From: Pseudomonadota bacterium
Lineage (GTDB): Bacteria > Pseudomonadota > Gammaproteobacteria > Burkholderiales > Rhodocyclaceae
DNA length: 64,000 nt
NCBI GenBank assembly: GCA_018241685.1
Contig: JAFEDJ010000064.1
Location: 61,374-125,373, forward strand
Direction: 5' to 3'
Part shown: positions 52,874 to 60,860 of the stretch, piece after piece
Layout: each line of letters begins with the position of its first letter
Numbering within the stretch: position 1 is the stretch's first letter
Notes under the pieces: generated by a model
What the model was told of the DNA's origin: nothing
The model's database searches: none
The model's input: only the letters and a program-made list of their open reading frames with translations
Program-made: the position numbers and the translations under genes

Positions 52874-55800
52874 ATGCACGCAGATCGAAGCGGCCGGACG
52901 GGAGCACTTGCCGGACTAATGCTCATCGCATGGAGCGGATGGCTGGACCTGGGGTTCTCCCCCCTGGGCGCCCCCAGCAGCGGAGCCCTGGTCGGCTTCG
53001 CACTGGCAGGCGCCAGCCTGCTGGTAGCCAACATCCGCTTGCCGCGGGGAGAGACCCTGCAAACCCTGTTGGCCGTCGCCCTCGGCACCCTGGCCGCCCT
53101 GAGCCTGCTGCGCGCGCTGCAGACAGCCGCCACACCGACCGGCCTGCCCTCACCGACCATCGCCATCGCGCTGGCCCTCGCAGCCGTCATGCTGGCCAGC
53201 CTCCCGAAGGCCAAGAGCCAGTTCCCCCATCTCGTCCTGCAGCTTCTACTGCAGTGGCTGTGTCTGCTGATCCTGCTCGGCAGTGCGGCCCAGTTGCTGA
53301 ACGGCATCGTCGGCTTCGACCTCTTCGATTTCGCCGGACGCCACTTCGCCCTCGACTGGGCATCCGCGCTGGCCCTGACAATCCTCGCCGTCGGCCTGGG
53401 GCTGACCCTCTTGAGCCAGCCCGGGCTCCGCAACTTCTACCGCCACCGCCAGGACCGGCAAGTGCTCGCAGTAGGCAGTGCCATGCTGCTGATCGCCGCC
53501 ATCGCCGCCTGGCTGATCGGCGTGGGGACCTTCGCCGGCCAGACCCTATCCTTGTTCCATCACACCCTGCAGTCCGCCCTGAGCGCCAACATGAGCGTCC
53601 TCGGCAGCGCGATCCGTCATGCCGCCACAGCGGCGGAGCAGGGCATCCAGCTGGCCCGCATGGAAAACCTCGTCCGACTCGGAATCAGTGGCCCGGTGCT
53701 GCACACCGAACTGCAGCGCATCCTGATCAGCGGCCGGGCCGCGGGTCTGAAGGCCCTGTGGGTCACCAGTGGCGACAGCAGGATCCTGGCCAGCACGGGT
53801 GAGCGTTCCAGCATTGAGCGCAACCGTCTGCGCATCGACCGCCGCACCTGGCTGTTCTGGAACGACGCCTACTGGATCGAAGTGCGCATCCCGGTCGACA
53901 CCGGCGCGCTCGCGCCCAACGAGATCGTGGTCCAGGCACGCCTGGACCATCTCACCGACGTCCTCAATCACTCCGATCACCTCGGCCATTCCGGCGAACT
54001 CGTCGTGTGCAAATCCGGCGGCATGAATGTCGATTGCTTTCCAACCCGCCTCACACCTTACGTCTTCACCACGCCCAAGCTCGTGGATGGCGAGCGGATT
54101 CCGTCCGCCCGCGCACTGGACGGTGAACACGGCTTCGGCCTGTCCCGCGACTACCGGGGAAATGCCGTGCTCGCTGCCTACGCCCCGCTGCCCGAATTCG
54201 GGCTCGGCGTCGTGCAGAAGCTGGATACCGGCGACATCCACAACCTGCTGCTCGAACAGTTGCGGATCTCGGCGCTCCTGATCGGCATCCTGGTGCTGGC
54301 CGGCTCCGTACTCCTGTACAGCCGCATCAGCCCGGCGGTCAGCAAGCAGGCCCGCACCCGCCTGCACCTCAACGAGGCGCAGCGCATCGGACGCATCGGC
54401 AGCTGGGAATACGACATCGCCAGTGGCACCCTGGCGTGGACCCAGGATGCTGCCGAAGTGCTCGGCCTCGGCCCAGCGGTGGACCTGTCCACCCTCGACG
54501 CGGTCTTCGCACACATTCCCCACGAGCAGCACCAGGACGTCCGGCTGGCCCTCGGGGCTGCCCTCAACAGCGGCATGCCGCTGGACATCAAGCACCAGCT
54601 GACCATAGCCGACGGCAGCCGCCGCTGGGTTCACGTGCAAGGCAAGGTATTCCATCGTCCAGACGGCACCGCCCGCAACATCGTCGGCGTCACCCACGAC
54701 ATTACCGAGCACGTGCGCGCAGCGGATAAGATCCGCCGCCGCGACGTCTTCCTCAACGAAGCCCAGCGCATCGCCCACCTGGGCAGCTGGGAATGGCGCC
54801 TCGACACAGACGAGCAGCTGTGGTCCGACGAGTGCTTCCGGCTCTTCGGCTACGAGCCGAACGAAATTGCCGCCAGCCTGGAACAGTTCAAGCGTCTGGT
54901 CGTACCGGCGGACCTGCCCACCGTCCTCGCGCATATAGACACCGTGATCACGACCCGTCAGCCGTGCTCCTACCAGATGCGCATCCGGCGCCCCGACGGC
55001 GAGATCCGCTATCTGGACAGCCACGCCGAGCTCACCGCCGACGCCAACGGGCGCCGCCTACGCCTGATCGGCACCAACCTCGACATCACCGAACAGATCC
55101 GCGCCAAGACGCGGCTGGCCTACCTGGCACGCCTCTATGCCGTGCTCAGCAAGGCCAACCAGGCCATCGTGCGGATCCGCGACAACGACGAGTTGCGCCA
55201 GGCCCTGTGCCGCATCATGGTCGAGGACGGTGGCCTGGTGATGGCCTGGACCTGCCGCATGGAAGACGGCCAGCCCACCCACATTACCCACTGGGGCCAC
55301 GAGGACGGCTACATCGACGCGACGCTGGCGATCTACGCGACCCTGGCGAACGCTCAGGGCCCCACCCAACGCGCCTCGCGCGAAGGTCGCCACGTGCTGT
55401 GCGACGACATCGCCACCGACCCCGACATGCTTCCCTGGCGTGAGGCCGCACTTAAGCGCGGCTACCGTTCGTCGGCGGCCTTCCAGATCAGCCACCAGGG
55501 CGAAGTCACCCTCTTCAACCTGTACGCGCCGGAGCCCTACTTCTTCACCGCGGAGATCGTCGCCCTCCTCGACGATCTGTGCCAGGACGTGGCCTTCGCC
55601 TTCGACGCGGCCCACCAGAACGCCCAGCGCCAGAAGGCCGAAGCCGAGCTGCGTCAGCTCAACGAGGAACTGGAATGGCGGGTCGCCGAGCGGACCCGCG
55701 CGCTCGAAGACGCGAACCGCGAACTGGAGTCCTTCAGCTCAGCGGTGTCCCACGACCTGCGCGCACCGCTGCGCGGCATCGACGGCTTCAGCCAGGCCCT

Positions 55801-56410
55801 GCAGCGCCGCTACCAGGACCATCTCGACGATGCCGGGCGCGATTACCTCGACCGTGTGCGGCGCGCCGCCCAGCGCATGGGACGGCTCATCGACGACATG
55901 CTCAAGCTGTCCCGCGTGGCCCGCGGCCCCGTTCATCGCCAACAGGTGGATCTGAGCGCCATGGCCCGCCAGGTCCTGGATGAACTGCAACGCAACGATC
56001 CGGAGCGCCACGTCGAAATCCAGGTTCAGGACGGACTGACCGTCTTCGGCGACGCCGGCCTGCTGCGCATCCTGCTCGACAACCTGCTCGGCAACGCCTG
56101 GAAGTTCACCCGCCATACCCCGCAGCCGCAGATCAGCTTCGGCAGCCGGATGGAAGAGCAACGCCTGGTCTTCTTCGTCGCCGACAACGGCGCCGGCTTC
56201 GACCCCACCTACGCCCGCAAGCTGTTCAAGGAATTCCAGCGCCTGCATGCGGAGAGCGAGTTCGAAGGCACCGGCATCGGCCTCGCCACCGTCGAGCGGG
56301 TGGTGCGCCGCCACCACGGCAAGGTGTGGGCCGAAGGGGCTGTCGGCACCGGCGCGACGATCCACTTCACCTTGCCGCAGCGGGAAAGCGCAAGGGACAA
56401 TAAGACCTGA
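52874..56410 (+). CDS. Large membrane histidine kinase (7TM-sensor-PAS-PAS-GAF-HK)
   Basis: A protein of about 1178 residues. The first 230 or so hold seven membrane helices, followed by an extracytoplasmic sensor segment (about 230-480) and one more helix (LLIGILVLAGSVLLYS). Then come two PAS domains starting with near-identical blocks (NEAQRIGRIGSWEYD and NEAQRIAHLGSWEWR), a GAF domain (about 790-940), a coiled coil, and a kinase core with phospho-acceptor His in SHDLRAPLRGIDGFS. The ATPase has LLGNAWKFTR, DNGAGFDP and GTGIGLATV. No receiver is attached. Translation may start at GTG 52787 or ATG 52874; the latter gives a first membrane helix close to the N-terminus. Confidence 0.88.
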   Translation: MHADRSGRTGALAGLMLIAWSGWLDLGFSPLGAPSSGALVGFALAGASLLVANIRLPRGETLQTLLAVALGTLAALSLLRALQTAATPTGLPSPTIAIALALAAVMLASLPKAKSQFPHLVLQLLLQWLCLLILLGSAAQLLNGIVGFDLFDFAGRHFALDWASALALTILAVGLGLTLLSQPGLRNFYRHRQDRQVLAVGSAMLLIAAIAAWLIGVGTFAGQTLSLFHHTLQSALSANMSVLGSAIRHAATAAEQGIQLARMENLVRLGISGPVLHTELQRILISGRAAGLKALWVTSGDSRILASTGERSSIERNRLRIDRRTWLFWNDAYWIEVRIPVDTGALAPNEIVVQARLDHLTDVLNHSDHLGHSGELVVCKSGGMNVDCFPTRLTPYVFTTPKLVDGERIPSARALDGEHGFGLSRDYRGNAVLAAYAPLPEFGLGVVQKLDTGDIHNLLLEQLRISALLIGILVLAGSVLLYSRISPAVSKQARTRLHLNEAQRIGRIGSWEYDIASGTLAWTQDAAEVLGLGPAVDLSTLDAVFAHIPHEQHQDVRLALGAALNSGMPLDIKHQLTIADGSRRWVHVQGKVFHRPDGTARNIVGVTHDITEHVRAADKIRRRDVFLNEAQRIAHLGSWEWRLDTDEQLWSDECFRLFGYEPNEIAASLEQFKRLVVPADLPTVLAHIDTVITTRQPCSYQMRIRRPDGEIRYLDSHAELTADANGRRLRLIGTNLDITEQIRAKTRLAYLARLYAVLSKANQAIVRIRDNDELRQALCRIMVEDGGLVMAWTCRMEDGQPTHITHWGHEDGYIDATLAIYATLANAQGPTQRASREGRHVLCDDIATDPDMLPWREAALKRGYRSSAAFQISHQGEVTLFNLYAPEPYFFTAEIVALLDDLCQDVAFAFDAAHQNAQRQKAEAELRQLNEELEWRVAERTRALEDANRELESFSSAVSHDLRAPLRGIDGFSQALQRRYQDHLDDAGRDYLDRVRRAAQRMGRLIDDMLKLSRVARGPVHRQQVDLSAMARQVLDELQRNDPERHVEIQVQDGLTVFGDAGLLRILLDNLLGNAWKFTRHTPQPQISFGSRMEEQRLVFFVADNGAGFDPTYARKLFKEFQRLHAESEFEGTGIGLATVERVVRRHHGKVWAEGAVGTGATIHFTLPQRESARDNKT

Positions 56411-56429
56411 TGCCACGCTGCCACCTTTC

Positions 56430-57935
56430 ATGAGCCCACCCGCCCGCCTGCACGTCCTGCTGATCGAAGATTCCCGCGACGACGCCGACCTGATCCTGCT
56501 GGAACTCGAAATGCACTGGCCGGACATCGTCTTCCAGCGGGTGGATGACGCAGCCCAGATGCGCGAAGCACTGGGCGCCCAGCCCTGGGACGTGGTCATC
56601 TCCGACTACCACCTGCCCCGCTTCGGCGCCACCGCCGCCCTTGAACTGCTGCATGAACTGGGCTGCGACCTGCCCTTCATCGCCGTCTCGGGCTTCGTCG
56701 GCGAGGAATCTGCCGCAGCGCTCATCAAGGCCGGCGCCTCCGACTTCGTCGTCAAGGACAATCTGCCGCGCCTGCAAGCCGCCATCGAGCGGGCCCTGCG
56801 CGAAGCGGCCATCCGGCGCGACCACGAACGCGCCCAGGAAGCCCTGCGCCTCAGCGAGAAGCGCCTGCGCGCCATCACCAATGCCGTCGGCGAGGCCTTG
56901 TTCACCACCGACGCCCATGGCGCACTGCTGTGGATGAACCCGGAAGCCGAGCGCCTGCTCGGCTGGTCCGAAGAAGAGCTGCTCGGCAAGCAGATCCATT
57001 TCATCATCCACCGCCCCGCGGCCGACGCACCGCCGTCCGACCCGGCCTGCTGTGGCAGCCTGCTGGCGCTGCGCAGCGGCAAGACCCAGCACATCGAGGA
57101 CGACATCTACCTGCACAAGGACGGCACGCCGGTGCCCGTCTCCTTCGTCGCCACACCGCTCATCGAAGACGGCCGCATCGTTGGCGCAGTCACCGCAGCC
57201 CAACCCATCGGCGCCCGCAAGCGCGTCCAGCAGGAACTGCTCGACGCCCGCCGCCGCTCCCAGGAGCTGTCGGCCCACCTGCAGTCGGTACGCGAGGAAG
57301 AGCGCACCCACATCGCCCGCGAGCTGCACGACGAGCTCGGCCAGCTGCTCACTGCCATCAAGATGGACGCAGGCTGGCTGCGCGCCCGCCTGCCCGCCGA
57401 CGCCGATGCACTGCACGGCAAGCTCGCCGGCATGACCCAGCTGATCGACAGCACCGTCGACTGGGTGCGCCGCATGTCCTCCGAACTGCGCCCGGTGATG
57501 CTCGACGACCTCGGCCTGCGCGACGCCGTCGAATGGTTCCTGGAAGGCTTCGGCCACCGCCACGGCATCGACTGCAGCTTCGACGCCGCCGCCGCCGAAG
57601 ATCTGCAGACCGACAAGCCCCGCGCCACCGCGGCCTTCCGCATCATCCAGGAATGCCTCACCAACATCGCCCGCCACGCCGCCGCCAGCCGCGTGCTGGT
57701 CTCCCTCGAGCGGGACACCGACGCCATCGACATCACCGTCAGCGACAACGGCCGCGGCTTCGATCCGGCCACCGCCGGCACCCGCTCATCCTTCGGCCTG
57801 CTGGGCATCCGCGAGCGGGCCGAAGCTCTGGGCGGCCACTGCGAGATCCGCAGCGCCCCGAGCCAGGGCACCACCATCTCGGTATGCATCCCCCTGGGTG
57901 CATCCACTCCCGACCACGAGGACAGCCCCCGATGA
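56430..57935 (+). CDS. Receiver-PAS-histidine kinase (NarX-type kinase core)
   Basis: A soluble 501-residue protein. The N-terminal receiver (1-125) has phospho-acceptor Asp59 (VISDYHLPR), Ser in AVSGF and Lys in FVVKDNLP. A PAS domain spans about 145-265 (LFTTDAHGALLWMNPEAERLLGW). The dimerisation domain is HisKA_3 type with His300 in ARELHDELGQLLTAIKMD, and the ATPase has ECLTNIARHAAAS, DNGRGFDP and SFGLLGIRERAEALGG. Such kinases pair with LuxR-type regulators, as encoded next. The N-terminal receiver could take phosphate from the kinase upstream, 19 bases away. Confidence 0.92.
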   Translation: MSPPARLHVLLIEDSRDDADLILLELEMHWPDIVFQRVDDAAQMREALGAQPWDVVISDYHLPRFGATAALELLHELGCDLPFIAVSGFVGEESAAALIKAGASDFVVKDNLPRLQAAIERALREAAIRRDHERAQEALRLSEKRLRAITNAVGEALFTTDAHGALLWMNPEAERLLGWSEEELLGKQIHFIIHRPAADAPPSDPACCGSLLALRSGKTQHIEDDIYLHKDGTPVPVSFVATPLIEDGRIVGAVTAAQPIGARKRVQQELLDARRRSQELSAHLQSVREEERTHIARELHDELGQLLTAIKMDAGWLRARLPADADALHGKLAGMTQLIDSTVDWVRRMSSELRPVMLDDLGLRDAVEWFLEGFGHRHGIDCSFDAAAAEDLQTDKPRATAAFRIIQECLTNIARHAAASRVLVSLERDTDAIDITVSDNGRGFDPATAGTRSSFGLLGIRERAEALGGHCEIRSAPSQGTTISVCIPLGASTPDHEDSPR

Positions 57936-58570
57936 TCCGTCTCATGCTGGCCGACGACCACAGCATCGTCCGCACCGGCCTCAAGCAGGTCCTCGGCGAC
58001 GCGCCGGAATTCAGCGTGTGCGCCGAAGCCGCCACCGGCGACGAGGTTCTGGCCCAGGTCCGCCAATCGCCGCCCGACCTGCTGCTGCTCGACATGTCGA
58101 TGCCGGGCCGCAGCGGCATCGAACTGATCAAGCAGTTGAAAAGCGAGTACCCAAAATTGCCGATCCTCGTCCTCAGCATGCACAAGGAAGAGCAGTACGC
58201 GGTGCGCGCCATCAAGGCCGGCGCCGCCGGCTACCTGACCAAGGAGCACGCCGGCGACGAGCTCATCGGCGCGCTGCGCAAGGTCGCCGGCGGTGGCGTT
58301 TACATCAGCCCGGCGGTCGCCGAGCGCCTGGCCCTCGAATACAGCGCCCGCCACAACGAACTGCCGCACACCACGCTGTCCGACCGGGAATACCAGATCT
58401 TCCAGATGATCGTCGCCGGCGCCACCATCACCGCCATCTCCGAACGCCTGTCCCTCAGCGTCAAGACCGTCAGCACCCACAAGTCGCGCATCCTGCAAAA
58501 GATGGGTATGAGCAGCAGCGCCGAGCTGATCCACTACGCCATCGAACACCAGCTCGTCGAGCTGCGCTGA
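57932..58570 (+). CDS. LuxR/NarL-family response regulator
   Basis: A 212-residue regulator: a receiver domain (1-120) with Asp53 in LLLLDMSMPGRSG and Lys in GYLTKEHAG, and a LuxR-type helix-turn-helix (about 148-205) with LSDREYQIFQMIVAG and LSLSVKTVSTHKSRILQKMG. The start overlaps the stop of the HisKA_3 kinase by four bases, so the two are a cognate pair. A TAGGA-N4-TCCTA dyad 114 bases after its stop could be a target. Confidence 0.94.
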   Translation: MIRLMLADDHSIVRTGLKQVLGDAPEFSVCAEAATGDEVLAQVRQSPPDLLLLDMSMPGRSGIELIKQLKSEYPKLPILVLSMHKEEQYAVRAIKAGAAGYLTKEHAGDELIGALRKVAGGGVYISPAVAERLALEYSARHNELPHTTLSDREYQIFQMIVAGATITAISERLSLSVKTVSTHKSRILQKMGMSSSAELIHYAIEHQLVELR

Positions 58571-58956
58571 AGCGCCCGCGGGCGACGCCATTCGCCCGTC
58601 GGCCACCGCCCGGGCGTCCGTGACAAATCAGGCCGCCGGCCGCGGCGCGCCAGCTGAAACCCTTCCCTTCTCCCCGCCGGCCCTAGGAATCCTCCTACAG
58701 GCAACCGGCCTCGTCCGACAAAAACTTTAAGCCTCCACCGATATTCGCCCTCCGCAGCGATCGGCACCATTGCGTCTGTAATCCAGGCGCATGACGGCGG
58801 CCCGCCCGACCAGCAGATGCGCGCAGACCAATGAGTGCGGCATCCCGTCCCTGCACCTGTGCAGACGGCGGCGCCGCCCGAGGAGAGCCCAGCAATGACG
58901 GTCAGCGGACCCATCGACAGCACGCCAGACACCCGCCTTCACGCCGGAGCACGGCC
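58571..58956. other. Intergenic region before the chemosensory genes
   Basis: A 386-base stretch with no credible gene. The first 110 bases are very GC-rich. It contains the inverted repeat listed next and, near 58720-58745, an element ACAAAAACTTTAA followed by ACCGATATT, which weakly resembles a sigma-28 (flagellar) promoter. A promoter for the downstream set is expected here. Confidence 0.5.
58684..58697. repeat. Inverted repeat TAGGA-N4-TCCTA
   Basis: TAGGA at 58684-58688 and TCCTA at 58693-58697 form a perfect dyad with a four-base centre. It resembles sites of LuxR-type regulators such as the RcsB family (TAAGAAT-type half-sites). It lies between the LuxR regulator gene and the chemosensory operon, about 260 bases before the first gene of the latter. 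Confidence 0.5.
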
Positions 58957-60144
58957 ATGACACGTCTCGCCGCCTCGCCGCTGCTGGCCCTCGGCGCCGG
59001 CCTGCCCGGCGCCATCGCTGTCGCCGTGGTCGGCGCTCCCGCCTGGCCCACCTTCGTCGCCGCCGGTGCCGCACTGCTGGTCGGCGGCGGCATCGGCTGG
59101 GCGATCCGCCACGGCCTGCGCCAGGACGCCGCCCGCGCCACCCAGCAACTCCATCGTGAAACGGAAACGACCCAAGTGGAAAAACTGACGCCCTACGTGG
59201 CCAGCCTCGACCAACTGGCCGAACGCCTGTTCCCCCTGTGGGGCCGCCAGATCGAGAGCGGCCGCTCCCAGATGGAAACCGCCGTGGTCGGCCTGACCCT
59301 CGCCTTCTCCGCCATCGTCGATCGCCTCGACGTATCGGTGCGCATTGCCGATGCGGCCTCCGGCGCCGCCGACGGCGAAGGCGGCCTGCTCGGCGTATTC
59401 ACCCGCAGCGAAAGCCGCCTGCAGTCCCTGATCGAATCCCTGCAGACCGCCAACCGCCACAAGGAGGAGATGGTTGCCGAGGTGAAGCGCCTGCAGCAGT
59501 TCATCGTCGAGCTGCAGAAGATGGCGGTGGACGTCGCCGGCATCGCCGACCAGACCAACCTGCTGGCCCTCAACGCCGCCATCGAGGCCGCCCGCGCCGG
59601 CGAAGCCGGCCGCGGCTTCGCGGTGGTGGCCGACGAAGTGCGCAAGTTGTCCGGCCAGTCCAAGACCACCGGCGTCAACATGGGCAGCGCAGTGGATGCC
59701 ATCAGCAAGGCCATCACCACCGCCGTTGCCAGCGCCGAGAGCACCGCCATCAATGACGCCCGCGCATTGCAGGCCTCCGAGGAGACCATCGGCGACGTGC
59801 TCGGCGGCTTCCGCAACATCATCGACGGCCTCGTCGAATCCAGCCACACGCTGCGCAACGAGAGCGCGGGCATCAAGTCCGACGTCTCCGATGCCCTCGT
59901 CCAGCTCCAGTTCCAGGACCGCGTCAGCCAGATCCTCAGCCACGTCCGCGACAGCATCGACGCGCTGCCGGCCCAGCTGGCCGCCAGCCACGCCGACGTC
60001 GCCCACGGCGGCTGGCCGCAGCCCCTGCCGGTGGACCGCATGCTGGCCAGCCTGTCCGGCAGCTACGCCACCGCCGAAGAACGCCAGATCCACGGCGGCG
60101 GCGCTGCCGCCGGCGACGCCCCCTCAGAAATCACCTTCTTCTAG
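58957..60144 (+). CDS. Receptor-like signalling protein with CheZ-like motif
   Basis: A 395-residue MCP-like protein. Two short hydrophobic helices at the N-terminus (about 3-50) are followed directly by helical DNA-free linker and the conserved MCP tip (IADQTNLLALNAAIEAARAGEAGRGFAVVADEVRKLS, about residues 194-230). No ligand domain and no HAMP are recognisable. After the hairpin it has FQDRVSQ at about 319-325, matching the CheZ phosphatase block FQDLTGQ (D and Q conserved). It ends SEITFF, an aromatic tail with no CheR tether. A GGAG site precedes the ATG. CheY follows 10 bases downstream, so CheY may be its partner. Confidence 0.85.
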   Translation: MTRLAASPLLALGAGLPGAIAVAVVGAPAWPTFVAAGAALLVGGGIGWAIRHGLRQDAARATQQLHRETETTQVEKLTPYVASLDQLAERLFPLWGRQIESGRSQMETAVVGLTLAFSAIVDRLDVSVRIADAASGAADGEGGLLGVFTRSESRLQSLIESLQTANRHKEEMVAEVKRLQQFIVELQKMAVDVAGIADQTNLLALNAAIEAARAGEAGRGFAVVADEVRKLSGQSKTTGVNMGSAVDAISKAITTAVASAESTAINDARALQASEETIGDVLGGFRNIIDGLVESSHTLRNESAGIKSDVSDALVQLQFQDRVSQILSHVRDSIDALPAQLAASHADVAHGGWPQPLPVDRMLASLSGSYATAEERQIHGGGAAAGDAPSEITFF

Positions 60145-60154
60145 GAGTACATCC

Positions 60155-60523
60155 ATGGCTAAAACCATTCTCGTGGTGGACGATTCCGCCTCCCTGCGCC
60201 AGGTCGTCAGCATCGCCCTGAAGGGCGCCGGCTATGACGTCGTCGAAGCCTGCGATGGCAAGGACGCCCTCGGCAAGCTCGACGGCCGCAAGGTGCACCT
60301 GGTCATCAGCGACGTGAACATGCCCAACATGGACGGCATCACCTTCGTCAAGGAGATGAAGAAGTTGCCCAGCTACAAGTTCACCCCGGTCGTCATGCTG
60401 ACCACCGAAAACCAGGAAGCCAAGAAGGCCGAAGGCCAGGCCGCCGGCGCCAAGGCCTGGATGGTCAAACCCTTCGCCCCGGCGCAGATGCTCAACGCCG
60501 TCTCCAAGCTGATCCTGCCCTGA
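60155..60523 (+). CDS. cheY: CheY-like single-domain response regulator
   Basis: A 122-residue stand-alone receiver: DD pocket in LVVDDSASLRQ, phospho-acceptor Asp53 in VISDVNMPNMDG, Thr in VMLTTENQ and Lys in WMVKPFAPAQ. CheA, encoded 334 bases further, is the likely phosphate donor. TAGGAG lies upstream of the ATG. The receptor-like protein upstream may remove the phosphate. Whether it controls a flagellar motor or another output is unknown. Confidence 0.92.
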   Translation: MAKTILVVDDSASLRQVVSIALKGAGYDVVEACDGKDALGKLDGRKVHLVISDVNMPNMDGITFVKEMKKLPSYKFTPVVMLTTENQEAKKAEGQAAGAKAWMVKPFAPAQMLNAVSKLILP

Positions 60524-60551
60524 GCGGCCGGCCGGCATCCAGGAAAGCGCC

Positions 60552-60860
60552 ATGAGCCTCGACATCGCCCGGGACGACGGCCAGATCCGCGTCCGCTTCA
60601 GCGACGAGCTGAACATCTACACCGCCCCTGCCGTCAAGGACGCCCTGCTGGCCCTGCCAGCCGACGGAACGCCCTGCCGCCTCGACCTCGGCGACGTCAT
60701 CGAAATCGACTGCGCCGGCCTGCAAGTGGTGCTGGCAGCGCTGCGCAGCCTGCCCGCCAGCACCCTTGAAGCCTGCAGCGCGCCGGTGCGCGACTGCTTC
60801 GCCCTGTGCGGCCTCGACGCGCTGCTGCCGGCCGCCCCCACCTCCAGCGGAGCCCAATGA
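60552..60860 (+). CDS. STAS-domain protein
   Basis: A 102-residue STAS domain, the fold of anti-anti-sigma factors such as SpoIIAA and of MlaB. The core is LDLGDVIEIDCAGLQVVLAALRSL; the usual phospho-acceptor serine of the DS(S/A)GL loop is replaced by Cys (DCAGL), so classic Ser phosphorylation control is not expected. It overlaps the cheA start by four bases, and STAS genes beside cheY and cheA occur in several chemosensory clusters. Its role there is unclear. Confidence 0.88.
   Translation: MSLDIARDDGQIRVRFSDELNIYTAPAVKDALLALPADGTPCRLDLGDVIEIDCAGLQVVLAALRSLPASTLEACSAPVRDCFALCGLDALLPAAPTSSGAQ

Noticed and set aside
58718..58746. Sigma-28 promoter upstream of the receptor-like gene
   Set aside because: Only partial matches to TAAA and GCCGATAA with the right spacing; too weak to list as a promoter.
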